The notes below the pieces were generated by a model. It saw nothing but the letters and a program-made list of their open reading frames with translations. It made no database searches and had not been told where the DNA came from. Below, piece after piece: positions 8,430 to 17,770 of a DNA stretch of 64,000 bases. A program made the position numbers and the translations under genes. Source of the DNA: SFHK01 sp964554795. Lineage in GTDB: Bacteria > Bacillota > Clostridia > Christensenellales > Aristaeellaceae. Location of the stretch: the NCBI GenBank assembly GCA_964554795.1, contig CAZKQB010000005.1, positions 32,493-96,492 of the forward strand, in the 5' to 3' direction. The first letter of the stretch is position 1. Each line of letters starts with the position of its first letter.

Positions 8430-9467
8430 TCACATGCCGATGTCCAGGAACGTCAGCATATTCTCATAGATTTCCAGAGCCATATCGAGCATCGGCATCG
8501 CCGCGACTGCGCCGGTTCCTTCGCCAAGCCGCATACCTGCGCAGATGAGCGGCTTCAGCTTCAGTGCATCAAGCAGTAGCCGCCCGGCTGGCTCCGCGGA
8601 TACGTGGCTGGCAAGCATGCATACGCGTGCGCGTGGGCACAGGCGAGCTGCCGTCAATGCGGCCACGGCGCTGATTACGCCGTCCACCAATACCGGAATG
8701 CGCGCCAGCGCGCCGCCGAGGAACACGCCCGCCATTGCGGCAATGTCATAGCCGCCGAGCTTTCGCAATACGTCGAATGCGTCGTCTGCATTCGGCTTAT
8801 TTATGCGGATTGCCTGCTCGACTACTTCGATCTTTCGCCGTAGACTTTCGTCACTTAATCCGGAGCCGCGTCCGGTTACCTCCTGCGGCGAGCGAGCCAA
8901 CAGCACCGCCGCCATGGCTGCCGACGTGGTCGTGTTGCCCACGCCCATCTCGCCGGTTGCAAGCAGACGATATCCGTGACGGGCGCAGGCCTCTGCACAC
9001 TCCATGCCGAAGCGAAGCGCAGTTTCTGCCTGCTCCACCGTCATCGCCGGGCCGGACAAGAGGCTCCTCGTGCCGTCCGAGATGTGCGGGCCGCCCAGGC
9101 TGGCTTCGCTTGAGCGCGTGAACATGCCCACGTCATAGGGAAAAACCTTCGCGTCCGCCAGCTTCGCCATGCGGCATACGTTGCTTTTTCCGCGCGCCAT
9201 CATCTCCGCTACGGTTCGCGTGACATGGACCGGCGTGATGGCAATGTCGGGCGCGGCAACGCCGTTGTCGGCGCACATGGCCAGAACCGCTCGCGGCTTC
9301 AGGCAGATCTTCTCGCTGCCTGTAAGCGCTGCAATGGTTACCAGATCGTCCTCTAAAGCGCCCAGACTTCCAACGGGCTTGGCAATTTCATTCAGTCGTG
9401 CCCGTGTCCTCCGGGCTGCCTCCTCGTCGGGCGGCAAAATCCGTTCATTTAACGCACAAAAATCCAT
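8430..9467 (-). CDS. cobT: nicotinate-nucleotide-DMB phosphoribosyltransferase
   Basis: 345 residues. CobT makes alpha-ribazole-5'-phosphate from nicotinate mononucleotide and a lower-ligand base. Recognisable family segments are KPVGSLGALEDD, ADNGVAAPDIAITP, GEMGVGNTTTSAA and the C-terminal LGEGTGAVAAMP, which holds the catalytic glutamate. The start at 9467 lies about 25 bases downstream of a predicted transcription start and gives the normal family length. The open frame continues far upstream but only as antisense of the neighbouring gene. It is the first gene of the cobamide operon. No corrin-ring synthesis genes are nearby, which fits salvage or remodelling of imported corrinoids. Confidence 0.93.
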   Translation of the reverse strand: MDFCALNERILPPDEEAARRTRARLNEIAKPVGSLGALEDDLVTIAALTGSEKICLKPRAVLAMCADNGVAAPDIAITPVHVTRTVAEMMARGKSNVCRMAKLADAKVFPYDVGMFTRSSEASLGGPHISDGTRSLLSGPAMTVEQAETALRFGMECAEACARHGYRLLATGEMGVGNTTTSAAMAAVLLARSPQEVTGRGSGLSDESLRRKIEVVEQAIRINKPNADDAFDVLRKLGGYDIAAMAGVFLGGALARIPVLVDGVISAVAALTAARLCPRARVCMLASHVSAEPAGRLLLDALKLKPLICAGMRLGEGTGAVAAMPMLDMALEIYENMLTFLDIGM

Positions 9468-9498
9468 GCTGTCTCGTCCATCCCCTTTTTCTGTATCC

Positions 9499-9527
9499 AG
9501 TATACCCCGCAATCGCTCATTCGTCAA
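9499..9527 (-). promoter_or_regulatory. promoter of the cobT operon
   Basis: On the minus strand TTGACG (9522-9527) and TATACT (9499-9504) are separated by 17 bases. The leader would be only about 25 bases, too short for a cobalamin riboswitch. Confidence 0.75.
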
Positions 9528-9691
9528 TCGCTGATTTTTGCTTGTAGGCTCCGAAGAGAGTCCGGGCTGGGGCGTCTCAGGGCGGAGGGTGGAAAGACTG
9601 ACGCTGCTTTGCATTATTAAATATTTGGCAAGTAATTTCACGAATGCGCAAATATGGCGAAAATTCTGGCAGATGACCCTGAAATTTTGTT

Positions 9692-9720
9692 TGACAAAAT
9701 GTTGCCCATTTTGTAAAATT
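9692..9720 (+). promoter_or_regulatory. promoter of the STAND NTPase gene
   Basis: Consensus TTGACA (9692-9697) and TAAAAT (9715-9720) with a 17-base spacer. The predicted start is about 30 bases upstream of the ATG. It is divergent from the cobT promoter. The intervening 9528-9691 is AT-rich without a recognisable gene. Confidence 0.8.
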
Positions 9721-9755
9721 GTAGCATAAAGCATATGGGAGAGTTGAATATCATA

Positions 9756-12653
9756 ATGGATAGAATGTTGACACCACGCGAGGTTTATCGATGGCTCAGC
9801 GGCGGTATGGAGAATGGAAATGATAAGTCCATTGCCGCGGTCAAAATCGCTAAAACGACGCTGATTCGATTCTGGCGGGAGCTGCTGATAGGAATTTTGG
9901 ATGACGATGCGCTGGCGATGCTGGACAATACGAAGGATAAGCGTTCTCGCAGTCTGAGTAACATTATGAATCGAACCGGATCGGCCGGCGTTAAGTCTCC
10001 GCTGTATGAGGAGTTTGCCAAGAAGCTCGATAGCGCGGGGTTTCTGAAGCTGACCGTTGCGTGGCTTGAAATGCTCAACAGGCAGGAACCGGACTGGTTT
10101 CTGTTTATGGATTCCCTGTGTGCGTTTGAGGATATGTGCATTGCGGGCGACCAGGCGATAACCCCGGATATCCGCGCGCATCTGCAGGCCTTGCGCGGAG
10201 AGGTGAATGAAGCGTTTGCAGCGGATTATCAGAGCCAGGGGTTTTATTGCTGTGTGCAGCTGGCATGGCTCACCGTATACGCATTTCTGGGCAGTCATAT
10301 GGACAACCGGCGCATTGCGCTTTTTAGAAACAATGATGAGCTGTCTGCCAGCCGTCTGTATATGAAGTATCGCCACGTTACGTTTGGCCGCTTTGTTCCG
10401 GTAGCATTAACCTCACGCGAATGTGAGGCCTGCAAGCAGGCGCTCGTGAAGGAGGCGTATGTGCCCTGCCCGGCGAACGTGGTCGAGGCGCTGTATGCGC
10501 GTCTGGAGGAGCGCGGCAAGGTACTGGTTTCGGCGGTCGGCGGCATGGGAAAAACGGAGCTTGTGCGTCAGGTGCTTGTGCGCTGCAGTGAGTTGGGGCG
10601 CTACAGCCGGCTGGCGTTTGTTCAGTATACGGAGAATCTGGTTGAGAGCTTCAAAAGGGCTTTTCAGGAGCTTCAAAACACAGAGCCTGACGACGTGCTG
10701 GGCGCGGTGGGCGAGCTGCTGGACAAGGCTTACAGCGGAAGAACGCTGCTGATTATTGACAATGCCCGGATTGATAACGACCTTGAGCAATGGCAGAGGG
10801 TCGCGTGTCTTGGCTGCGACGTGCTGGTGACGTCCCGCCAGAGAGAGATGGAGGGCTTTGCAGAGTTCTATCTTTCGCCCATGGGCGTTGAAGAAACCAG
10901 AAGACTGCTGGAAATCAGCTGCGGTTATCCGCTTTCAGACGATATAGAGGAGTTTCAGCGGTTGCAGCGCCGTGTGAACGGGCATACGCTGGCAATTATC
11001 CTTTTGGGAAAGACGCTGAAGGTGCGTTCGCTCACGGTTGAGGCCCTGAATAGCGAGATTGATACCAGCGGCTATCAGAACCTGCAGCTGGTTTATCATG
11101 GTGAAAGTGAAGGCTTTATTGAAAAGCTCAAAAAGGTTTTCTCCACAACGATTGTAGACCAGAAGTCGCGCAGGCTGCTGACGCTGTTCTCGATGCTCGA
11201 TTTTCGGAACTGGGCAGCCAGAAATGTGGAAAAGCTGCTTTTGGATGCGGATCCGGAGGTCAGAAGGGTGACGGAGCTGCTGTATCGCAACCATCTGAAC
11301 GGCTGGCTGGAGCTGAATCAGAATGGCTATGCGATGCAGCCTGCAATTGCCGAGGCGATGCGTACGGAGTGCGGCATGCTCCAGGACTATCCGATGCTGG
11401 AGAGGCATCTTCGCGAAATGTTCGTGCAGGATATCGACGGGCTGTATTGTCTGGGAATGGATGCGGCTGCGGGCGCGAATATGGTCGCATTCCTTGCGGA
11501 AAACGGAAAAAACGTGCCGGAGGAGGTTATCCTCGGGGCTATGGTGTATAGCAGTGCCAATTATACGAAGACGATGGAGCGCCTGCTGCCATTCTGCGTG
11601 AAGAGCGATAAAAAGGAAACGCGTTTTATTGCGCACTGCTATGAGCGCGCAGCGATTCTGAATAAGGAAAGAAACTCGAAGGAAGCGAATGACATAACGC
11701 TCATGCTGAAGGAAGCGGAGGAAATCGACTTCTCGAATCCGCTTGCTGTGACGGGCGTGCAAATCGTAGGGGCGATGCTGGACGACGAATGGAACGAGGA
11801 GCTATTCGAACTGCTTGGCCGTGTTTTGAAAAGCTGCCGGAATTCCATTCCGCGCGGGGAAGCGCTTTTGCATTACGCGATCATGCTGATGTCGTCGAGC
11901 GGCGATTTTGAGAAGGCAAGGGAAATCATGGCTCAGGCGGAGGAAATGGATCCGGAGAAGAAGTCGCTCAGCTTCCAGATGCATCTTCAGATGACCGTCT
12001 GCTTCCTGGAGGATAAAGTCGGCAATCGGGCGGAGGCGCTAAACAAGCTGGAGCGGCTTGCCGAAAGGATCGATAAGGTATCGGTCGGCATCATCAGCGA
12101 CAACTCGTGGATGGATTTCTATTCGCTTTTGTCGGATATCTGCTATAAGCAGGGATTGCCTGAGAAAACGAAAATGTACGCGCAGCGCAGCATCGAGGCG
12201 TATGAGAAGCTTGCGGATGAAAGAGATCGAAACGACCCGGAGAAGCTGTGGCGTTTGGCGCAGGCATATCGTCGCGCGGAGCAGCCGGAGAATGCACTGG
12301 AAGCAAATCACCGGTTGATGCGCAGTATGAAGAGATATGATCGGCTGTCTCCGTTGGTTCTTCACGCGTGGAATCAGCGCGGTATCGCCTTCTACGAGCT
12401 TGGGAAGTATAAGCAGTCCTTGAAGGCCTTGGAGCAGTGTATAGAGCGAATGAATGAGAGCGAACAGCCGGATCCGTTCGGCCGCGTGACTGTGTACTTC
12501 CAGATAGCCCAGACGCTGGATGCGATGAAGAAAAAGGAAAAGGCGCAGCAATACATTGACGCCATCCTCGAGGATTATAAAACCCTGCAGCAATACGGCT
12601 TTGTTCTGCAGGAGGATCTTCGCCATATGCTGGCGTATGTTCACGAGGACTGA
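9756..12653 (+). CDS. STAND-type P-loop NTPase with C-terminal helical (TPR-like) repeats
   Basis: 965 residues in three parts. Residues 1 to about 245 are helical with no motif I recognise. Residues about 250-560 form an NB-ARC-like NTPase: Walker A in VLVSAVGGMGKTELVRQV (about residue 262), Walker B in TLLIIDNARID, a sensor-like DVLVTSR, and a winged-helix-like tail. From about 600 to the end there are amphipathic helical repeats with TPR character (LWRLAQAYRRAEQPENALEAN, IAFYELGKYKQSLKALEQC). STAND proteins are signal-dependent oligomerising switches used in regulation and phage defence. No effector domain is recognisable at the N-terminus. The start at 9756 is preferred over 9735 because GGGAGAG lies between them. 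Confidence 0.8.
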   Translation: MDRMLTPREVYRWLSGGMENGNDKSIAAVKIAKTTLIRFWRELLIGILDDDALAMLDNTKDKRSRSLSNIMNRTGSAGVKSPLYEEFAKKLDSAGFLKLTVAWLEMLNRQEPDWFLFMDSLCAFEDMCIAGDQAITPDIRAHLQALRGEVNEAFAADYQSQGFYCCVQLAWLTVYAFLGSHMDNRRIALFRNNDELSASRLYMKYRHVTFGRFVPVALTSRECEACKQALVKEAYVPCPANVVEALYARLEERGKVLVSAVGGMGKTELVRQVLVRCSELGRYSRLAFVQYTENLVESFKRAFQELQNTEPDDVLGAVGELLDKAYSGRTLLIIDNARIDNDLEQWQRVACLGCDVLVTSRQREMEGFAEFYLSPMGVEETRRLLEISCGYPLSDDIEEFQRLQRRVNGHTLAIILLGKTLKVRSLTVEALNSEIDTSGYQNLQLVYHGESEGFIEKLKKVFSTTIVDQKSRRLLTLFSMLDFRNWAARNVEKLLLDADPEVRRVTELLYRNHLNGWLELNQNGYAMQPAIAEAMRTECGMLQDYPMLERHLREMFVQDIDGLYCLGMDAAAGANMVAFLAENGKNVPEEVILGAMVYSSANYTKTMERLLPFCVKSDKKETRFIAHCYERAAILNKERNSKEANDITLMLKEAEEIDFSNPLAVTGVQIVGAMLDDEWNEELFELLGRVLKSCRNSIPRGEALLHYAIMLMSSSGDFEKAREIMAQAEEMDPEKKSLSFQMHLQMTVCFLEDKVGNRAEALNKLERLAERIDKVSVGIISDNSWMDFYSLLSDICYKQGLPEKTKMYAQRSIEAYEKLADERDRNDPEKLWRLAQAYRRAEQPENALEANHRLMRSMKRYDRLSPLVLHAWNQRGIAFYELGKYKQSLKALEQCIERMNESEQPDPFGRVTVYFQIAQTLDAMKKKEKAQQYIDAILEDYKTLQQYGFVLQEDLRHMLAYVHED

Positions 12654-12924
12654 CGGGAAGGGAATATCTGCACCGGGTATTGCAGTGCACGGCAATGCTC
12701 GGGACAAGATAGAAGTTTCTGTTTATAGATAGAGGAACGGTAAGGGAGGAAATTGCAAAACCGAGGAAAACACGCTTTAGCTGCGCCGCACGTGCGTCGG
12801 CTTAATCGTTGTACCCATTACGGAGAAGGCGGCATTCGTACAATCGGACAACATTAGGAGGATGAATATCGTGAAGAAGCAATGGCTTGCCGGACAGGTG
12901 AGAGAAACGAACGGAGGGAGCACT

Positions 12925-14541
12925 ATGAAGCGTATACTGGCTACGATACTTATGGTGACGATGCTGCTTTGCAGCTTGAGCGCACCTGTATCAGCAGAGA
13001 CGGACGCTTACGCGAATGCAATCAAAAATTTGTACCTTTACATGAAGCATTCGGAGGATTCCGGCCAGGACATTAAAGACATTATTCGTGATTTTACGCT
13101 GCTGTCCAACGAGGGCTTCAGTGCTGAACTTATGATATACTCGATGATGGTACAGTATATTATCGTAAACGATGATCTTGCAACCGCAGAGCTGTATGCC
13201 AATGCGCTTGATCAGATGACTGCATTTACGGACTACATTGAAGCGGAGACGGATGGCTTGAACGATTACATGAGAAGATGCTGCGATACCAGCGATGGCA
13301 CGAGCGGTATTGTCCCCGTATGGCGGATCAAGGCGTATATTGCCGGCCGCAGAGCCGAGGACAATGGAGAAATGGATGAGGCTCGCGAAAAGTACCTGCA
13401 ATGCATCAATTTCTATGACGCTCAGGATCGAATGATCATGACGCTGGAACAACAGAATGTCATTGACAAGGACGCAATTTTTAAGGAAGCAATGGAATTG
13501 TATGGAAGGGGCGAGCTGGAGAAAGCGGCTCAGGAACTGTTCAAAATCAAGGATATTCATATGGCAGCAGGCGCCCTGTATGAAGTCGTGATCAATGAAC
13601 TCATCGACAATGCTGAAGCTCTGATCCCGGAGATTACGCTTCCTCCGGAGCCCACGCTTCCCCCGCAGGTGTCCATCAGTACACCCAAGGCGACAACGAA
13701 ACCGAGGTATACAAGTAAACCGAAGACTACGAGCAAACCGGCAGCTACGAGCAAGCCGGAGGTTACGAGTAAACCGACGGTTACGGCAGCACCTGCACCT
13801 GTATTGATATACTCCGACTGGGTAGCGGACGTTCCGACTGGCGCACGCGTTGTTGACACAAAGACGCAGTATCGCAGAAGAGGGATTGCGACCGAATATC
13901 GCTATCGTGATCTGAGCACCAAGACGAGTACGGAGAGCTCTCTTGGCGATGGCTGGTCGCAGGTGAAGTCTGAATTGGTGTATGGGGAGTGGTCCGCATA
14001 TACCGAGACGCCCATTTCTGCGTCCTCTACGCTGGAGGTAGAGCAGGCCACGAAGGAGGTCTCGAAGGAGGTTACCGTCTGGAACTATAGCCGCTGGGAG
14101 TACAAGAACGTGGACTATCCGAAGCTGCTCTATTACAGCTGCGTAGATTACAGCAAGCAGAATCCCGCCAAGGTTGCCGAGGCTTACGGATGGAAATACA
14201 CAAGCTCCACAACACGGTTTACGAATTTGGGCAAGCAAGGCGGCTGCGTCAAGTACAAGAGTGCCAGTGGTGCAACGTGGTACAACGAAAGCTCCTCTAC
14301 GAAGACGGAAACCGAGCAGGTAACGGTGTATCGTTCCCGCACGAAGACGATGAAGTATACGTACCAGAAATGGGGATCGTGGAGCGACTGGTCGAAAAAC
14401 AGTGTCGGCGAATCCTCTACGCGGCAGGTCGAAACCCGGAGATCCTATGGCAACTGGTCTGCGTGGCAGGATGACAAGCTGGATGCCAATGGCGGTGAAG
14501 TGCAGACTCGCACAATGTATCGCTACCTGATTCAGGGATGA
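12925..14541 (+). CDS. secreted protein with KPxxTS linker and W-S-x-W repeats
   Basis: 538 residues. The signal peptide MKRILATILMVTMLLCSLSA ends near residue 25. An N-terminal helical domain (about 30-240) resembles TPR-type packing (AEDNGEMDEAREKYLQCINFYD). A low-complexity linker of about 45 residues is built from TSKP units. A C-terminal domain follows with repeated YSDW, YGEWSAY, WGSWSDWS and YGNWSAW motifs and arginine-rich strands, reminiscent of thrombospondin type-1 folds. It was placed at 12925 because GGAGG lies 7 bases upstream and a signal peptide follows; an in-frame GTG at 12871 with its own ribosome site would bury the signal peptide. Its stop overlaps the next start. Probably displayed outside the cell; role unknown. 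Confidence 0.75.
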   Translation: MKRILATILMVTMLLCSLSAPVSAETDAYANAIKNLYLYMKHSEDSGQDIKDIIRDFTLLSNEGFSAELMIYSMMVQYIIVNDDLATAELYANALDQMTAFTDYIEAETDGLNDYMRRCCDTSDGTSGIVPVWRIKAYIAGRRAEDNGEMDEAREKYLQCINFYDAQDRMIMTLEQQNVIDKDAIFKEAMELYGRGELEKAAQELFKIKDIHMAAGALYEVVINELIDNAEALIPEITLPPEPTLPPQVSISTPKATTKPRYTSKPKTTSKPAATSKPEVTSKPTVTAAPAPVLIYSDWVADVPTGARVVDTKTQYRRRGIATEYRYRDLSTKTSTESSLGDGWSQVKSELVYGEWSAYTETPISASSTLEVEQATKEVSKEVTVWNYSRWEYKNVDYPKLLYYSCVDYSKQNPAKVAEAYGWKYTSSTTRFTNLGKQGGCVKYKSASGATWYNESSSTKTETEQVTVYRSRTKTMKYTYQKWGSWSDWSKNSVGESSTRQVETRRSYGNWSAWQDDKLDANGGEVQTRTMYRYLIQG

Positions 14542-15053
14542 TGAAACGAAGTAAGCTCATTTGCCTCTTGCTGCTGCTTTTGCTTGCGGCAGGGGCGCTC
14601 GCTGAGGGGGGACTGAATGCCTTTATGGGCTCAGTCCCCGCCGCAGGGGATGCGGAGGAATATCATCCAAAGAGTAATACAGGCGTTGATACGGATGTAG
14701 ATGGAGGCGATTCACTGATCTATTACTTCTACAGGCCGACATGCAAGTATTGCTCCGAACGCGCGGATATGCTGGTGGCAGGGCTTCCGGAAAGCCTTAC
14801 GCTGGAGGATGGAAGCAAAAGCACAATCCGGCTTGTGGCGCTGAATAAGTCTGACCCGGAGGAGGGAAAGCTGATTCAGGCCTACTATGAGCGCGAGGGA
14901 ATCCCGAAGGAGCGGCAACTGGTTCCGACTCTGATCATAGGGAAGAATTACCTGTGCGGGTCGGGCGAAATCAAGCTTGATTTTTTGCGCCTGCTATTGC
15001 GTGGAGAAGGATGTCAAACACCATATATTGATGGGAAAAGGAGCCGACGGTGA
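14538..15053 (+). CDS. exported thioredoxin-like protein with CxxC
   Basis: 171 residues. The signal peptide (ICLLLLLLLAAGALAEGG) is followed by a short linker and a thioredoxin-like fold: YYFYRPTCKYCSERADML holds a CxxC pair (about residues 70-73), and the QLVPTLIIG segment supplies the cis-proline that faces it. A further CGSG and a C-terminal cysteine are present. It should act outside the membrane as a disulphide reductant, oxidase or isomerase. The start overlaps the upstream stop (ATGATGA) and the end overlaps the next start, so all three secreted-protein genes form one coupled unit. The partner substrate may be a neighbouring cysteine-containing protein. Confidence 0.75.
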   Translation: MMKRSKLICLLLLLLLAAGALAEGGLNAFMGSVPAAGDAEEYHPKSNTGVDTDVDGGDSLIYYFYRPTCKYCSERADMLVAGLPESLTLEDGSKSTIRLVALNKSDPEEGKLIQAYYEREGIPKERQLVPTLIIGKNYLCGSGEIKLDFLRLLLRGEGCQTPYIDGKRSRR

Positions 15054-15493
15054 AGCATCGAATCAAAACGATCGTTCTTCTGCTTGTGATTGCACTGGTT
15101 GGAGTGCAGATGAGTACATATGCGGAAGAGGATCCGGCGTTTCGGATTACGGGCTGTGAGGACTTCCACGACAGCATCGAGGAGTTTTTCACGAAGCATA
15201 TGGAGCTTTTGGGGCAGTCTGTGCTTATCGAAGGGTATCTCTATGTTGGCGCTGCGCCGGAATTAGAGCGAGACAGCTATTACTACGTCTATCATTGGCA
15301 GGAAAGCTGCTGCGATGACGGCTTGATGCGCGAAGGGATGGAGGTTGTTTGGCTCTCCGATCAGGAGGAATATCCGGAGGCTGAATCGTATGTGCGCGCC
15401 GTTGGAGTGCTGAAAATCTACGAGGATCACGGGATGCAGCTGATCCGGCTGGAGCTGCAGAGCATAGAAAGCATCGAGGATGCCTGTGCATAG
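15050..15493 (+). CDS. small exported protein of unknown function
   Basis: 147 residues starting with GTG behind AAAAGGAG; the start overlaps the upstream stop. There is a signal peptide (KTIVLLLVIALVGVQMSTYAEE). The mature part is acidic and beta-rich with three cysteines in the mature part visible at FRITGCEDFH and ESCCDDG, and another near the C-terminus. The segment SVLIEGYLYVGAAPELERDSYYYVYHW has the look of an OB-fold-like strand pattern. I do not recognise the family. Because it follows an exported thioredoxin-like protein and has cysteines, it is a candidate client. Confidence 0.6.
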   Translation: MKHRIKTIVLLLVIALVGVQMSTYAEEDPAFRITGCEDFHDSIEEFFTKHMELLGQSVLIEGYLYVGAAPELERDSYYYVYHWQESCCDDGLMREGMEVVWLSDQEEYPEAESYVRAVGVLKIYEDHGMQLIRLELQSIESIEDACA

Positions 15494-15558
15494 TAAACGG
15501 AAGGATGCATTGCAACGCGATTCGCAGGGTATTTAGGAAAGCTGGAATGGACGACTGG

Positions 15559-15592
15559 CGGGGAGAACGATCCGTGTAGATTGTTCTCCCCG
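15559..15592. terminator. hairpin between convergent genes
   Basis: A 14-bp stem with one G-T pair and a 6-base loop lies between the last exported-protein gene (+) and tex (-). On the plus strand it is followed by a short T-rich stretch. It probably ends the plus-strand operon. Confidence 0.65.
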
Positions 15593-15628
15593 CTGCCGGT
15601 TTTCTGGAAAAGTGTTTATTGACGGAGC

Positions 15629-17770
15629 TCAGCGCTTTTTCATCGTCAGAGAGATGCGGCCGGTTTTGGGGTCTACACTCAAGACGGTAACCTTTACGAT
15701 GTCGCCTACGCGAACAACCTCGGAGGGGTGGCGGATGAAGCGGTCGGCGAGCTGGGAGATGTGCACGAGGCCGTCCTGATGCACGCCGATGTCGACGAAT
15801 GCGCCGAAGTCGATCACATTGCGCACAGTGCCCGTGAGCTCCATGCCGGGCTTCAGATCGTTCATATCCATGATGTCGGCGCGGAGCATCGGCGGGGGCA
15901 GCTCATCGCGTGGGTCGCGGCCCGGCTTTTCCAGCTCGCGCAGGATATCGCGCACGGTTATTTCACCGGCACCGGTCAGCTCGCTCAGTCTCGGCAGGGT
16001 CAGCTGCTCTGCGCGGGCGGTGAGGCCGTCCACCCTGCCGTTTTTTACGTCGGCCAGCGTGAAGCCACAGGCCTTTAGAAGCTTCTCGGCTGCGTCGTAG
16101 CTTTCGGGGTGCACGCCGGTATTGTCCAATATGTTTGCGGCGCCGGGCACGCGCAGGAAGCCGGCGCACTGCTCGAAGGCCTTCGGGCCGATCTTGGGCA
16201 CCTTCAGAAGGGCCTTGCGCGAAGGAAACACGCCGTTTTCCTCGCGGTATGCTACGATGTTTTTCGCCGTCGTGCGAGTGAGACCGGATACGTAGCTCAG
16301 CAGCGATGGCGAGGCGATGTTTACATCCACGCCTACGCCGTTTACGCAGTCCTCCACAACGCCCGTCAGCGCTTCATCCAGCCGCGCAGGCGGCATGTCG
16401 TGCTGATACTGTCCAACGCCAATGGCCTTTGGATCGATCTTTACCAGCTCCGAAAGAGGATCCTGAAGCCGCCTTGCGATGGACACGGCTGAGCGCAGCG
16501 ATACGTCGAAGTCCGGGAATTCCTCTGCGCCCAGATTGGAAGCCGAATAAACGGATGCGCCTGCCTCGCTGACCATCATATAGCCTACGCAGGGGAAGCT
16601 TTTCAGAAGCTCGGAAATAAAGATCTCCGATTCCTTGGAGGCCGTACCGTTGCCGATGGCAATGGCCGTGATGCCGTACCGGCGGATCATGTCCGAAAGC
16701 GTCTTTACCGCCTCTTCCTTTTTATTGTGCGGCGGGGTCGGGTAGACGACGCCGGTTTTGAGCACCTTGCCGGTCTCGTCTACTACGGCCAGCTTGCAGC
16801 CGGTGCGGTAGGCAGGATCGAAGCCCAGCGTGACGCGGCCGCGCAGGGGCGGCTGCATGAGAAGAGGCTTCAGATTCTGCGCGAACATGCGGATGGCCTG
16901 CTCGTTGGCACGGTCGGTCAGCTCGGCGCGAATTTCGCGCTCCAGCGACGGGAACAGAAGCCGCGACCATGCATCCTCAATCGTGTTTTCGAGGAATTCT
17001 CGATAGTTTCCGCCCTTCACCAGCACCTGTGCTGCGATTTCGCTGCATGCCTCGGCTTCGTCCACCTCAATGGAGACCTTCAGCCATTCCTCCTTTTCGC
17101 CGCGGTTGATGGCGAGAATGCGGTGGCTCTGCGTCAGGCGAACCGGTTCGGAGAAGTCGGCATACTGGCGGTATACGCTGTCGCCCTCCTTCGCGGCGCG
17201 GGAGCGAAGCACGCCCTTGCGGCGAATCAGCGCCTTTTCGCGTGCGCGGATGGCAGCGTCGTCCGAGAAATCCTCGGAGAGAATGTCGCTTGCACCAGAC
17301 AGCGCGTCCTCTGTCGTTTCCACGCCCTTTTCCGGATTGACATATGGCTGCGCGAGCTCCTGAAGAGTGCCCTTTCTTTGCAGGCGAATCAGCGTCGCAA
17401 GTCCCTCCAGACCCTTTTCGCGGGCGACGGATGCGCGCGTCCTTCGCTTAGGACGATAGGGACGATAAATGTCCTCAAGCTCAGAAAGCGTTTTTGCGCC
17501 CTCTACGGCGCGCGCCAGCTCGTCTGTCCACTTGTCCTGCGCCTGTATGGCCTTGGCGATTTCTTCCCTGCGCGCGTCCAGCCCGCGCAGGGAGGCGAGC
17601 TTCTCGGAAAACTCGCGCAGCGTCTGATCGTCGGTGTTGCCGTGCATTTCCTTGCGATAGCGGGCGATAAAGGGGATGGTTGCGCCGCTGTCAATCAGCT
17701 CGATCACGTTCTGTGCGTGCGCGGGCTGCATATGACATTGCGCTGCAAGCGCGAGTGCGTGTTTGTCCAT
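15629..17770 (-). CDS. tex: Tex-family S1 RNA-binding protein
   Basis: 713 residues, normal Tex length. The N-terminal helical region includes TIPFIARYRKEMHGNTDDQTLREF and LEDIYRPYRPKRRTRASVAREKGLEGLA. A YqgF-like RNase-H fold follows (LGFDPAYRTGCKLAVVDETGKVL), then tandem helix-hairpin-helix motifs (SPSLLSYVSGLTRTTAKNIV and KVPKIGPKAFEQCAGFLRV). A C-terminal S1 domain (LKPGMELTGTVRNVIDFGAFVDIGVHQDGLVHISQLAD) completes it. Tex binds nucleic acid and is tied to transcription-related processes. ATG is preceded by GGAGGAG. A single gene flanked by convergent and divergent neighbours. Confidence 0.95.
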   Translation of the reverse strand: MDKHALALAAQCHMQPAHAQNVIELIDSGATIPFIARYRKEMHGNTDDQTLREFSEKLASLRGLDARREEIAKAIQAQDKWTDELARAVEGAKTLSELEDIYRPYRPKRRTRASVAREKGLEGLATLIRLQRKGTLQELAQPYVNPEKGVETTEDALSGASDILSEDFSDDAAIRAREKALIRRKGVLRSRAAKEGDSVYRQYADFSEPVRLTQSHRILAINRGEKEEWLKVSIEVDEAEACSEIAAQVLVKGGNYREFLENTIEDAWSRLLFPSLEREIRAELTDRANEQAIRMFAQNLKPLLMQPPLRGRVTLGFDPAYRTGCKLAVVDETGKVLKTGVVYPTPPHNKKEEAVKTLSDMIRRYGITAIAIGNGTASKESEIFISELLKSFPCVGYMMVSEAGASVYSASNLGAEEFPDFDVSLRSAVSIARRLQDPLSELVKIDPKAIGVGQYQHDMPPARLDEALTGVVEDCVNGVGVDVNIASPSLLSYVSGLTRTTAKNIVAYREENGVFPSRKALLKVPKIGPKAFEQCAGFLRVPGAANILDNTGVHPESYDAAEKLLKACGFTLADVKNGRVDGLTARAEQLTLPRLSELTGAGEITVRDILRELEKPGRDPRDELPPPMLRADIMDMNDLKPGMELTGTVRNVIDFGAFVDIGVHQDGLVHISQLADRFIRHPSEVVRVGDIVKVTVLSVDPKTGRISLTMKKR

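Noticed and set aside
9468..9755. Cobalamin riboswitch in the cobT-STAND gap
   Set aside because: No B12-box-like sequence is recognisable and the predicted cobT leader is too short.
9468..10376. Long open frame continuing upstream of cobT on the minus strand
   Set aside because: It is antisense to the STAND NTPase gene, lacks a ribosome site, and would add 300 residues unlike any CobT.
12862..12924. Short leader peptide or longer start for the WSxW protein
   Set aside because: It is in frame with the gene and would bury the signal peptide; a separate leader function has no support.
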